The notes under the pieces are model-generated. The model saw only the letters and a program-made list of their open reading frames with translations, was not told where the DNA came from and ran no database searches. A DNA stretch of 64,000 nt from Corythucha ciliata (Eukaryota; Arthropoda; Insecta; Hemiptera; Tingidae), in the NCBI GenBank assembly GCA_038030265.1, contig CM075941.1, positions 17,112,001 to 17,176,000 of the forward strand. Direction: 5' to 3'. A program made the position numbers and the translations under genes. This document shows positions 22,001-33,589 of this stretch, one piece after another (positions within the stretch are counted from its first letter, which is position 1; every line of letters begins with the position of its first letter).

Positions 22001-23030
22001 GATTTCTTAGTCTGGAAAAAAAATTTTTCGCTGAGCGTATTACGGGAAGCAATCGATGGAGCCTTTCACCTTCATCGGCTTTAAGAGGGAGAAAAATAAT
22101 AAAATCTGAATTAAAAGGAAAATGCATTTAAATATTACAAACGAGGTAAATACTATATCTTCCGTTTTTCTTTTCTTTGAAAATAAATAAGAGGAATACA
22201 TATTTTTTTTATGAAGAAATATAATACTTTTCATCCGCCAGAGTTGCCTACCCCCACACTTTTCCAAGCCTGAGAAATGTATACACTCCCTTTTCGTGAG
22301 AAAAACAGTCGTTACTTTTTCGTTAGTTCAAAACATTTATACGCCCAACTTTGCAAGAAATAAAAACTTTTTCTTCACCTTATTATTTCAATGTGCGGAA
22401 TCCAAGAGCTGCGAGAGGACGATTTTGGCAGCGCGATAAATGCACAAACCGCGCATTTTTCCCTTCTCACGACTCTCCGTATATTTTTCGGCTCAATAAT
22501 GTTTATCCGGCACGAGGGCGTAAGTCTCACGGGACGACAGTCGAATTGGATTGCTTTGAGGAGGAGTGAAAAAGGTGTGAGGAGGAGGGGATGAAGCGGA
22601 GTATTTTCCCATTTCCTTTTGCAACCCCTCGCAACAACATTCTGGGTAAAGGTAAGCTCAGGTAGATTTAATAGGCAGGGAGGGGTGTGGTGGGGAATGC
22701 TATATTGGTGGCAAGGAAGGCGAGAAAGGCCCTTATTTACACTCAACTTTTAAAGTAAGAGGTACGTTGATTCGAATCGAATAAATCACCCTGCAGGGCT
22801 CACCGCACCGCCGACACCGCCTTGTTTATAGTCCGGCGGAAATATTTTAGCTCGGTCTCAGCAATAAGTTCGAGGCCTCCGCTACTTAATACAAATAAAT
22901 TAAAGTTCTTGAAAGGTACAAGAAGTGAATTTTTGTTCAGTCGGGGGGGGGGGGGGGTCCATAGGCCTACACATCTAACTAAAACAAACCTTTTCCTTGC
23001 TGGATTCCAGACCGGTAACGCTTCGCACGG
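19031..23030. other. Unique stretch, no gene supported
   Basis: Open frames of 142 aa (19270-19698, +) and 160 aa (19041-19523, -) overlap one another and show no domain, so neither is called. Poly-T tracts occur at 19328-19341 and 21123-21150, and oligo-G runs near 21495 and 22943-22957. Pyrimidine-rich segments resemble splice acceptors, but no matching coding sequence follows. Confidence 0.4.
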
Positions 23031-23039
23031 CACTACATG

Positions 23040-23770
23040 AGGCCAGAGACATTCATGCGTTGCGCATATTGCGCCTGCATTTTCTTTTTGAAAGAGCAGA
23101 AATATTCAAAAGAATCCAAAGTCGCGATTTTTGCTTTCAATGGAGCGAAAATTCATGAAATTGGGGGTTGAAAGAGCCATAATCACGAAATATGGTTCTT
23201 GAAAGGGCCAAGTACGTTTGTTTGGTTTTTAAAAGAGTCCCTACTGCTCCCAATTAGCCAACCCCATGATTTCACAACCCATGAAATTCGGTTTCCCAAG
23301 TGAAGAAAATCAGGTTTTCGAATCGGGTGAAACCTGGTTTTGGAAAAGCCAAGCAATATCCGTCGAATTTTTATTTCGAATTAGTCAATCAAACGTTGAA
23401 AAGAAACGGAAAGAGTCAACAGCTTGGGATTTGATTGAAGAAGCGCAAATTTTGGGTTCTAAATGAGTCAAAATCACAAAATTTGTATTCCGAAAACCAA
23501 CGTTTGGTTATGAAAAAGCTATAATCCCACGAAATTTGATTCTGAATTGAGTAAAAATACGTGAAATTATGTTTTTAAAAATCCAATTCCACTAAAATCT
23601 TTTTCGGCTCTTTCTGAAGCCAAATTCATGGAATTGGCTCATTCAAAACCTTTCGTCATAATTGAATATTATACCAGAAGCTCAGTTTCGTGTATTTTCG
23701 CCCCTTTGAAAACCAAATTTAACTCCTCAAAATCCAAATTTCTGGGATTTCCAGAAATTTTTGAGCACAG
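23040..23770 (+). repeat. Degenerate minisatellite array, family A
   Basis: Units around 'cacgaaatttggttttgaaa' and 'agagccaaaatc' of about 30 bp continue the family seen at 6360. They decay into non-repetitive sequence near 23770. Confidence 0.6.
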
Positions 23771-24129
23771 AACCACGACGATTGATCCAACTAGACAGTT
23801 TGACAACCATCAAAATAGTGTAGACTGGTAAAACTGTCGATGAACTTACAAACTGGCTGGTTGACTATAAATCTGAACAGTTGGCTCCCCCCAAAAAGTC
23901 AAAATCTTGAAACAAAGGTTTTGTGCCGGAAAAAAAAAATCACCAATTTTCGTTGGTATAAGCATCTCAGAAATTAAAGAACCGTAGGTTTGAATAGACA
24001 TCGATAACTGCGACCCGCAAAGTGGTTATGATGAAAACATGATTTAAGCCCCACAAAAACCAAAAATGTCTCAGTAAATCCAATGGTGTTTATGCACTTA
24101 TGGGTCGTGACAAGTGCGAGTGTTCAAAT

Positions 24130-24300
24130 CTTGTAAATATCTGTCTCAACAAATGTTTCTTTTGTCTATAAAATTGTGTTTTATTCTCAAAAATTGGGTA
24201 TTTGCCTAAAAAATTGAGCCCTCGCCTGTAAAACTGGAGCCATTTTTAGGAAAAATGGCGTCGATGCCTGAAAAATGGTGTCTGGCCCTCATGGCTGTGC
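24130..24300 (+). repeat. Degenerate array, family F
   Basis: Short units of about 20-24 bp, 'gcctaaaaaattgtgttttt' variants ('tctcaaaaattgggtattt', 'gcctgtaaaactggag'). A second block lies at 24535-24680, separated by a family E array. The two families alternate twice. Confidence 0.6.
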
Positions 24301-24339
24301 TGAGGACGATACCTCTGGATTCGACCTGCATATACAAGT

Positions 24340-24530
24340 GAAATGCAAACCACAAAATTCTCGGACCACAAAAAACTAGAACCTCAAAAAGCTTGAACCT
24401 CAAAAAGCTTGAACCTCAAAAAGCTCGAACCACAAAAAGGTCAAAGCACTAAATGATCGAACCAAAAAATGTTCGCACCTTAAAGAGCTTAAACTTCAAA
24501 TAGGTCGATCTAAAAAATAGGTCGACATTT
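24340..24530 (+). repeat. Degenerate array, family E, block 1
   Basis: Units of about 20 bp, 'gaaccacaaaaagctc' and 'gaacctcaaaaagctt', with some exact adjacent copies. It is less diverged than most arrays in the window. Confidence 0.75.
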
Positions 24531-24534
24531 GCCC

Positions 24535-24680
24535 CAAAAAAAAAGAAAAGTATTTGCTTGAAAAATTGAACATTATCCTCCCAACATAGCGTGTTTGCCT
24601 AAAAAATGAAGTATTTGTTTAAAAAATGGTGTCTTCGTCCGGGAAATTGTACATTTGCCTAAAAAATTGTGTCTTATTGT
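24535..24680 (+). repeat. Degenerate array, family F, block 2
   Basis: Return of the 'cctaaaaaattgtgtctt' units after family E, supporting a higher-order E-F alternation. Confidence 0.6.
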
Positions 24681-24719
24681 TCGTTTCATGCGCACGATAT
24701 CTCAGGATCAGTATACAAA

Positions 24720-24885
24720 TGAAATGCAAACACCAAAAGTTTGAACCACAAAAATGATCGGACCATAAAAAGCTCGAACCAAAAAAATCTCGAACCATAA
24801 AAAGCTCAAACTACAAATAGGTCGAACCAAAAAATCCAAAAGCAAAAAATCTCAATCAACAGAAACCTCGAACCCGGTTTGTGTC
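24720..24885 (+). repeat. Degenerate array, family E, block 2
   Basis: Units such as 'gaaccacaaaaatgatcg', 'gaaccataaaaagctc' run up to the GC-rich insertion at about 24890. Confidence 0.7.
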
Positions 24886-24889
24886 TTGT

Positions 24890-25350
24890 CCCTGGGACTA
24901 ATGGGTTAGGTCATTAATGTGACCCTTTCCCATTGTGAGAAGGCGATAATTGCCGTACGACGTGGGATGGCTCGACACGTGCAAGACCGGGTTTCTCGAA
25001 CGCCCCACCCGTTGGCTGTTGTCAGACGGCCACTTTGACTACACTCAGCGTGGACCCCGTGAAGGTGGTCGTTTTACAGAAGTGCAAGTAGGGCGGTCGA
25101 ATGGCGCTCTGAGAAGAGCGGGTTTCCCCGCTCCGTTGAGATGGAGCAGGACGGATCGTCGCTCCGTTGGGGGAGGTTGGTATAGAGGGAGGGGGGGGGC
25201 TGCCAGGATTCTAGATGTTTCCTCCGGTTGGCCCAGCTAGGTCTGGGAGAAGCGTGCTAGCTGTCGAGTATCCTCGCGGGTGGTTTTGGTGAAACCACTG
25301 CGAATGTCAGTGGCTGTGCGGACGTCGTTGTAAAGGTGACAACAGGTGGC
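24890..25350. other. GC-rich 460-bp island inserted in a family E array
   Basis: Base composition changes abruptly to GC-rich, and family E units lie on both sides. A 96-codon open frame (24950-25240, +) has an Arg/Gly-rich product that I do not recognise. It could be a fragment of a retroelement 5' region or another insertion; no terminal repeats are evident. Confidence 0.5.
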
Positions 25351-25354
25351 TTGA

Positions 25355-25515
25355 TCCACAAAATGCTCGAACTACAAAACGCTTAAACAACAAATAGGTC
25401 GAACCACAAATAGGTCGAACCACAAAATGCTCGAACCATAAACAGCTCAATTACAAAATGCTTGGACCACAAAAAGCTTAAACGACAAAAAGTTCAAAGC
25501 ACAAGTATCGAACCA
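25355..25515 (+). repeat. Degenerate array, family E, block 3
   Basis: It continues with 'ctcgaaccacaaaatg' and 'aggtcgaaccacaaat' units immediately after the GC-rich island. Confidence 0.7.
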
Positions 25516-27161
25516 TGGCCCCGAAACTTGGCATTTTGCGACATAAATTTGGCTACTCTGGCTGGAAACGGTACATATATGGAAAATTCCCCGTCTGAAT
25601 TGTCGGAACGGCTCATTTGGGCGTTTCTGGGCCGCAGGGTGGCGGTTTAAGGACCGAACGAGTCGACTCATCGTCTAAATTTCAGTTCCGGCCCCTCGTA
25701 AGTTTCAAAAATGGGACAGTTGAAGGTTTTTTTTGGGAGGGGGGGGGAGGCTTACGTCTCCTTCAATCGAAATTTATCTCGTCGTATGACGTCCGGACAC
25801 AAGCCTGTATGGAAATAGCACAGATCACATTTTCCCCTCAATTTTGACGGCGAAATTTCCTTCTGAAAATAGAACACCGTGAGCCTTCCTTTAATTTTGA
25901 CCGCGAAATAACTCCACACGTGTTGTCTGGGACATTTTCGCAAACTAGGCCAAGTTACTCGTAAAGTGCTAAGCTGGCCAACTGCACAAAATTGCTATCA
26001 TGAGGGGGGGGGTATCACTCTCCGAACTATTTTTTATCCGGGCATCAATCTGGCCGAAACCAACGACAACGCGAAACGCTCGGGGACCTTACAAGTGCTA
26101 AACTGCTCTAGGGGATCTTTTTTGTTTTCCTCGTCGTCACTCCTGTGGTTGAGGAGTACGTAGGGATGGCAGGGAGACAAATATTATGAGTTTCGCTATT
26201 GATTAATAAAAACAACCATTTCCCCATCTAAGAGCCACAATACTCGTTCGATTGGTTTAGAAAATTACGTTTTGATGAGCATAATTAAAACTCGAGAAAT
26301 TCAGCCCTTATCAAAGGCCGGTTGCGGTGTTATAGGAGGGGGGTGGGGCTAGATTTATTATTGTCGCAATAACTACCTCAATTCCCACCCCTAATTAAAC
26401 CGCGCCAACAGGTTTTTCAATCTCTCGCAAACATGGATGAGCGGCGGAAGGGTTGCGGATGAAGGCCTTTAATTAACTACTTCGGGGGAGTTTTTTTTTC
26501 CTTTTTCGGCGTGATGAGTTTCATCATTTTCACTTTTAACTAGATTTTGTGTTCTCACCTCTATTCTCCCTCCTCCTTCTCTTACACACTCTCGCCAACC
26601 CGACAGCGATTTAGCTGCGCGTTATAGTTCATTTGATGTAACTGTAGTTGGTAAAACGCATTTTACGATTGGCTTTCTGGTGATTGTTCATATTTTTTTC
26701 AATATAATTGACTCGCCCTTTTTTGTATCAATTTTTCCTCCCTCCTTTCTTTAACACACGCACATTCACGCACACTGCCTCTGATCTGAACATCACTCCG
26801 TGGGGTCTTATGGTTTGAAGGAGGTTGGGGGTGAAAGGTTAAAATGGCGGTGGGGCTGAGTAGGTGGAGGCTACATTTTAGTTTCGGGGGTGGCACAGTG
26901 GCAGTCAGTGGCTGTGCGTGGTATTAGACGGTTTTACGGCTGTGGTTTGAGTGTGTTTAGAGTTCGCAATTTAAAAAGAAAATAATTTAAAAAATTGTTC
27001 GATAAAAGTTGCTGATATTAGCTGATGATATTAGAAAAACGAGCTGCACTCGCTAGAAGTTTGCCCCGTTGTAATGAAATTCAAAATAAAATTTTCGAAA
27101 GTTGTGACCGGTATCAAGTGGTTGGCAGTGATGTAGTCGACAAAACGGGTCGTGTTCGGAC
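25516..27161. other. Unique stretch upstream of the 27-kb exon
   Basis: Two short phrases near 25845 and 25890 ('aattttgac-gcgaaat') resemble each other. The sequence at 26904-26910 (GTCAGTG) fits an arthropod initiator, but no correctly spaced downstream element is present. No gene is supported before 27162. Confidence 0.3.
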
Positions 27162-27635
27162 ATGGTCGAAGTTTCGAAGCGTCGAAAAATGTCGTCGTCC
27201 GCCGCTTTGGGGGCGAAAAGAAGACGACACAAAACCGTCCATTTCGGCGGCGAATTACACGCTGGCGGTTCTTCGTCACCTGGGCCTGTGGTGACGACGG
27301 CGGCGGCACCGCCATCGGCAACGGTGGATGGTTGCGGCGGCGGTGGCAGTTGTGGTGGAGCGAGTGGAGAGGAGCGCGGTTCCGTTCATTCGCTACCGGG
27401 TCATTTTGAGGCGAACGTTCAACAGTTGTTCTCGTTCATCGGCTCGGTGTTGAGTTCGTGGGAGAAACGAGCGAGTGGGAGACGACGTCAGGGACTGAGC
27501 CGGAAGGAGGCCGTCGCCTTATTGTTGAAAGGCGATTCACGTTTTTGTGATGATGAAGCTCTCAGTTCGCCGTCGTACAAGCACAATCATTGGAAAGTGC
27601 CAGCGGGATCTTGCACGGCACTTTTCCTCAACAAG
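27162..27635 (+). CDS. Isolated coding exon, candidate alternative first exon of sif
   Basis: I do not recognise the protein. The frame encodes 158 aa from ATG 27162, or 149 from ATG 27189, whose AAAA-ATG context is better. An in-frame stop at 27129 closes it upstream. The order is a basic head (KRRRHKTVHFGGEL), a Gly/Ala/Thr low-complexity middle (about 30-68), then a structured-looking part with FEANVQQLFSFIGSVLSSWE and RKEAVALLLKGDSRFCDDE. GC content and codon structure stand out from the surrounding arrays. The frame reaches AAC AAG followed by GTTTGT at 27636, a plausible donor in phase 0, the same as the end of sif exon 14. An alternative sif isoform start, spliced to the same downstream exon, is the simplest reading. 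An unrelated gene is not excluded. Confidence 0.5.
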
Positions 27636-27639
27636 GTTT

Positions 27640-29235
27640 GTTCCGTATGAATCGATCCTTCTTTTCCACAAAACAAATTGAACAAAAATAAATGTTCGCT
27701 CAAGATTACCCCCACTACTGCTCTTTTCTTCAACACACACGAATCTCTTATTCTTGGAGTAACCCTTTCCAAAAATAAAACTTCATCATTAAAACAACAA
27801 AGATTGTGAAAACGGAGAAGTCCGCAGTCACACGGACGACCCTTTTTCCCGTTGTTGATGTGGTTGTTGGTCCCGGGGTGGGGGGGGGGTGAGCTTTAAC
27901 ATCAACATGATGGCTGGGGTTGATTTACATACACATTTTCCACCGGAATAGCCCCTTCGGGGATCATTTCCTACCCCGCATCCTGACTTCCCCTCCCCTC
28001 ACCGAGCCATCATTGCCTATACTCTCGTTGCTAAATACTTCCTTGGCACTTTGTCGTTTTGTTTGTTCAAAGAATGCCCAAGTTGTGGTTTTCAGGGGTT
28101 GGGGGGGCTTGGGAGGTAATTCATTCATAAATATGACTGTGGCGCCGATTCCAAGCCCCCCGTCTTCTCCCCACCTCATCATCTAGACAAAAGTTGAGAC
28201 GACAAAATTATTCAAAAATAAATCCTCTTTCAGAGAAGGATGGAGCGGTGGAGAAGGGTAATAATTTCCACCACATTTGAACAATTCATTCCAAGAAAAC
28301 GTTAGAGCGTTAAATATATTTTCAGTCTCACGCGCTAATTTTAGTGTTACAAAAATTCGAAAGGGCGTACGTGTCAATACAGAACCCTCGTGTCTCCTCC
28401 ATTCAGTAAAAACATATATTACATCTCAGTTGGCGTGGTTTCACTTCCACTCTCCCCTCATCATCACCACCAATACAGGGCTTTACCGAACCATTCAGAA
28501 AAGCTCACACGAGTTAAGATTGATGCACTTTTTGAATGAATAGACAGGAATTCTTTTTCTTTCGAGTTTACCTTGTAGACGCAAAATAAATGCCAGGGTG
28601 TTACGATACGAAAGAAGAAGAACTAATAAGAAAGTATCCCTGTGGTAGTTTTGTGAGGGGTGTTGGAGGAGGGCAAAAGGGGTGCTTCTTTTCGGAGGTT
28701 CAATATATAAAACTATCCCTTCCCCCTCGATCCCCACCACCTTTTTCTGCCTTTTCTTAAAACCAGCCCTTATGTCTTTTAGTGATTTATTTCAACCCTC
28801 ACAACCTCTCACTCTACGACCAACAGTTCCTTCTCTAATCCATCAGAACCCTTATCAGCCTTTTTTCCCTTTTCGCTTCTTTTTAGTTCCTCTTCATGTT
28901 CTCTCCCTGGAAGAAGTTAAAGCGGCGATGCTTGACAACATTTTCAACTATTCTCCGTTTATTTTTAGATTTTTGACGCCTTTAAGATCGAAATTGTAAA
29001 CGAAGTTAATGAAATCGCATGAAGAGCTTGGGAGGGTTTTATTTTTTTTACGTGTTCTCTTTCATTTCCTGTATATTGTTTTAATTAAATTCCTCGAGCA
29101 GCATTCTTTCCCCCTACCACATCCACGCCACCACGCGTATTTTCCCACTCTCCTCCACACCAGTAACAGAAACTCACGAAACTTCGAACTTGAGTACGAG
29201 TTGTTGGGGCCATTTTTTAACGTCCCAAACAGGCG
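27640..29235. other. Unique stretch after the 27-kb exon
   Basis: AT-rich sequence with oligo-G near 27880 and oligo-C words near 28160. A TATATAAAA word at 28703 lies in an open frame without recognisable product. No gene supported. Confidence 0.35.
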
Positions 29236-29239
29236 AAAT

Positions 29240-30310
29240 AAGCAGCCGTGCTGTTCTTGTGAGTCAATTTCCACGGCTAAAATTGGGGCAAAGCGGTAAT
29301 TCAAGACAAAAATTGAGAAATAGCGATCTTTCAATGAAAAAGTTATTCACTGTTAAAAGTGAGAAAAACTGCGGTTAAAATTGTGGACAAACGCTAATTC
29401 ACGGCTAATAATTGTGAAATAGCGTGAGTTAACCGATAAAATTGGGAAAACGCTGAAATGAAGCGCTAATGCACATTTCTCGGGGATAGTCTGCAGCTAC
29501 AAGTGAGAAAAACCGCTAATATAGTGGCTGAAAATGAGAAAAAGGCTAATTCGTGACTAAAAGAAAGAAAAACGTTTCGCTTGCGGCTACAAATTAGGAA
29601 AATCACTAATTCGTGGTTTACAGGGATCCATTTTTGGGTTAAAATTGAGATATAGCGCTAATGTGCTGTTCATGGGGCAAGTCTGCATCTAATTGAGATA
29701 AGAGCTGATTCCTCGCTGAAAGTTGAAAAAAAAACGTAGAATCTTCAATGAAATTCGGGAAAATCTTTCGTTCCCGGCTGAAATTGTGAAAAAACGGTAA
29801 TTCAGTGTTTATGGAAGCTTGCTGCAGCTCAAATTTAAAAAAGCGCTAATGTGCTGTTCTTGAGGATATAGCTCGCGGCTGAAAAAGTGAGAATTTCAAA
29901 TAGCTAATCGCTTGCTAAAACTGAGTAAAACGCTCACTCGTGACTAAAATGATGAGACATTGATAATTCGCGAATAAAATTGTGAAAAACTCTAATTTGC
30001 GGCTAAAATTGAGTACGACGTTGACTGACTGGCGGCTAGAATGAAGTTAATGCGCTTATTCAGTGGCTAAAACTGAGATAAAAAGGAAAAACTGTGATAA
30101 CTCGTGGTGAAAATGGAGAAAACGCCAATTCTTCTTAAGTCACCTTCGTGGGTAAAATTTGAACAAATCACTGATTCGTGGCCAACGTTTAGATCAAGCT
30201 CTAATTTCCTGCTAATATAGATAAAAGTTGTAATTAGCGGATAAGAAAAAGCGTAGAAGAAGTGCTAATGAACCGTTAAAAAAAAACACTACTACATTGC
30301 TAAAATTTAG
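29240..30310 (-). repeat. Degenerate minisatellite array, family C, inverted
   Basis: About 33 units of 'gctaaaattgagaaaaacgc' plus 'taattcgtg'. Same orientation as the block at 17600-18600. Confidence 0.7.
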
Positions 30311-30344
30311 GTGGACCTGTTTTTTAAATTCCCCACCAACCCTC

Positions 30345-30700
30345 ATCATTACTACGAAAATACAAAACCAGCCCTCGTCAGATTCAGATTATTTGGTCCA
30401 GAAACTGCTAATTTTGCGACAGAAAAGGCTCATTTGGTGGTTTTTGCTCCTTCAAAAGTCATTTCGCAGGCCCAAATCTTCCAAAAATGAATGTTAAAGT
30501 GGATTTGGCTCAATAAGCAAAAGTCAAGTGTCAGGGATTTGACTCTTTGAAAAACCAATTTTACGAGCTCGGCCCTCCTATAAACTTAATCGGAGTTCGA
30601 CTCCTCCGAAGCCCAACTTTAGTGGATACGGCCAATTCAAACCCAAATTTGGATGATTTCACTTCCTTGGCAATTATTCCATCGCGGGTGGCTCTTCACA
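30345..30700 (-). repeat. Degenerate array, family A, inverted
   Basis: Units such as 'aaaaccaattttacgagc' and 'tcggctcctt' interrupt the family C block, which resumes at 30705. Confidence 0.6.
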
Positions 30701-30704
30701 TCGG

Positions 30705-31170
30705 GCGTTCTAAAAAAAGCATAATTCGCGGCTATAAAATTACGAAAGACCACTCGTTCGTTGCTAAAATGAATGAAATACGCTAATGCATCGCTAAAAG
30801 TCGCTAATTCATGGTCAAAATTTAGATAAAACGCTTATTTGCGGCAAGCAGTGTGAAATAGCGCTCGTTCGTGACTAAAATTTGGAAAGTCACTGATTTT
30901 TGTTTCTGAAGGCTCTTTTACGTGTTATACAAAAATTTATTTCGCGTGCTATGGCCTATGGCGCGAGTTAAAGTGAGGAAAACCGCGTTTGAAATTGAGA
31001 ACAAACGCTAATTCGCGGCTATAATTATGAAAGAACTCGCGTTTGTGGCTAAAATTTAGACAACGGCGCCCATTTGTAACTACATTTGTGACATGGCGCT
31101 ACATTTGCTGTTCTTGTCTTGAGAAAAGTTTACGTCTTAGGCGAGAAAAATCGTTTAACATTATTGAAAC
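30705..31170 (-). repeat. Degenerate minisatellite array, family C, inverted, second part
   Basis: Units 'gcggctataaaattacgaaa' and 'gctaattcatggtc' return after the family A interruption and fade near 31170. Confidence 0.65.
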
Positions 31171-31189
31171 TTGAAATTCCGTGCTGTTG

Positions 31190-31355
31190 GTCAATTAACG
31201 AAGCAATTTTACTGGTTTGACGAATAAAAAAATAACAATTTTTTTGATTCAGCTCCGCGGTACCGCGAATTTTGCTGACACGGCACTTTCAGAAACCGAT
31301 TTCTGGGGTTTAGCTACTTCGAAATTGAAATTTCAATGGAATTAGCTGCTTTGCG
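31190..31355 (-). repeat. Family A units, short inverted block
   Basis: A few diverged units ('gaagcaattttactggtt', 'accgatttctggggttt') precede unique sequence. Confidence 0.5.
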
Positions 31356-31359
31356 ACAC

Positions 31360-33585
31360 ATTCTGCTTCATCCCAGAGAGACCGAGGGAGCGAAAAACCG
31401 CCCAGCGAAAGCGCTGAGGTTTGCAGTATATTCGAGGGATTTTGGTACGCCCGTAGGGATCACCCTGGGTGCTCTTTGGAGTTTTTGACTCATGTCAGTG
31501 ATCCACCGGTCGTGTCAGGAATCCGTCTATCCGGTTTTTGATTGATCCAAATTCACAAATTTGGAGATGGCCATGGATTGTTAAGTTCTTTTCTACCACT
31601 GACGATTTCTTTACCTCTGCAACTATTGCCTTGCAGCCTTAGTAGCTAACACTAAAATGCTGGTGAAGGAGGGTGGGGGAGAAAACCCCCAAAAATCCGA
31701 CGTTTCACGCTAGAATCACTAAAACCTGCATGGAACAGCTCACTTTAAAACAGAAATTCGCCGTTTTCTTAGCGAGTTTATGAAAATCATTTACTAACTT
31801 CCCTTCGCCCACAGTTAATCAGTAACTTCCTTGAGTTCACCGCAGTGGGAGACGAGAAGAAGTTGTCGAAGAAAGAGAAGATTCTGAAATTCTAATAAAT
31901 TTATCCCTCCCACCCTCTCCACTCTTTTAAGCGGCGATGTTCCTCTCAAACTTGACAGCGCGAGAGTTTGAGGGGTGAGTTATATAGAACTTTTCATCAC
32001 GAAAAACAATGTCCTGTGAGCGAAGTAACAAGTTAATTGGAATTATGAAAAGCAAAAAAGGAGAGAGAATTAAGCATAGAAATGGTTGAAGGAATTCACA
32101 GTGTTGCTCGTTAAATTGTCTGAAGGTTGCCCAAAATTTCACATTTTGATGACAATGTAATAAAGAAACGAGGGATTCTAGCGTCGGGGGGTGATGAGGG
32201 AAGTTATAACAATTCGAGCCACGTACTAATTTTCCTACCCTTTTTCACCACCCCACTGCATCACTACCATGAACCGTAGGAAACTTGGGTATTTCATACG
32301 AAATATATTCAAAAATGAAAATTATGGAACAGCCTCAACGCCCTCCCGCTCCGTTTATCTTTCACAACTCAAAGTATGTGTTAGGAAAGCATAATAACTA
32401 GGAGCGGTGTTATTATCGGTTTTAGCCGGTTATATCCCCCCCCCCCATCGCCACCCGCCCGAGCATTGCGATGGAGCAACGTGACTATGAAAATTTTGTC
32501 GATGTTGGTTGGGGCAAGCGGTATGGAATTCTAGTTATTAGCAGTAGAGGTTGCAAAGTTATAGTGAGGGAGGGTAGAGAGTTTCATCTTGATTTACCAC
32601 AGCTATCCAAATAAGGGACGGAGAGAGAAAGAGAGAGAGCGTGAGAGAGAGAGAGAGAAAAGTCTGGGGAATTGAATGATGTTTCCATGAGTTATCGGTT
32701 TTCCCTTCGACTATGCGAGGGTAGAAAGCTCATTTTCCAAAAAAAAAGAGCGTGCGTGCCACAAAGTATTACACAATTAACTCTAACGGGGAGAAGTGAT
32801 GCATGGATTCATCAAAAAAAGGGTGGTAAAAGCCAGGGAAAGGAATGGGGAGGGGGTTCGAAAGTTAATTAACATTCGCGCCCCCTGTCGAATGATTTAC
32901 AGTCGACTTTTCGAAGGTGTCAGAACTTGTAGAAAACTTTCCCTATCCACCGAGCAATAGAAGAGGATCAAATATCGTTCAGCGTTGTTCCCCCGCAAGT
33001 TTGATTAACCGTTCGGAAAGTGGGGCTTTTTCGTGATGAATAATGGTAGGTGAGTAGTTGGCGGGGGGGGGGTTGAGAAGAGATGAATATTTGGTTGCAG
33101 GAAAATGATAGAATATATTGTTTGACCCTTTGTTTCGGCATCCAACGAAGCACCACACCCAATAAACACACACCTATACTATCGTAAATAATCAACTTAA
33201 AGTTCTTCGTACGTAAAATTGATCGCAAGTTTCCCGACACGTGCTTTGTAGTTACAGGTCAAGGGGACGAACCGCACGCTCTCGATGCACGGAAGTCGGT
33301 ATGGTTCCAACAGAAGTTCCTGAGTTTTTGGGGTTAAAGTCAGTAGTTTCGCGGCACACTAACTTGTCGACCCTCCGGACTAAAGAAGCCAAATTTTTTG
33401 TACGGTTAGTGGATTGTTGAGGGGAGGGGGGAAGTTTTAATTTTTCACTCAACACGGTTGATATGCCGAAATTGCTTTACAGTTGAGGCCAACGCCAAGA
33501 ACTTTCGAGAGGAGGTGGCACTGGGTCTTTTATACCTATGCCCGGACTTACTTTGCGGCCCGGATTTCAGAAAAGCTAGAAAAGA
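31360..33585. other. Unique stretch, no gene supported
   Basis: It contains an (AG)n tract at 32620-32658, an oligo-C run at 32437-32447 followed by ATCGCCACC, and an oligo-G run at 33063-33072. Open frames are short and unrecognised. Confidence 0.4.
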
Positions 33586-33589
33586 GAAT

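Larger units (their letters stand above)
6044..27161 (+). other. Presumed giant sif intron, 5' part
   Basis: The donor at 6044 is good and no further exon of the conserved sif core was recognised on the + strand. The interval consists of degenerate arrays (families A, C, D, E, F), short inverted-repeat elements and unique AT-rich sequence. That it is one intron is inferred from the missing PH/DH exons, not shown. Confidence 0.5.

Noticed and set aside
24130..25515. CRISPR-like regularly spaced repeats
   Set aside because: Units are diverged and directly adjacent without unique spacers of constant length, and the DNA is eukaryotic; these are degenerate tandem arrays.
26904..26939. Initiator-type promoter (GTCAGTG) for the 27-kb exon
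   Set aside because: The downstream-element-like AGACGG sits at about +20 rather than +28, and the same 14-base phrase occurs at 25307 in an unrelated place, so it is not distinctive.
28703..28711. TATATAAAA word as a promoter
   Set aside because: No coding sequence follows that I can support; such words are expected by chance in AT-rich DNA.
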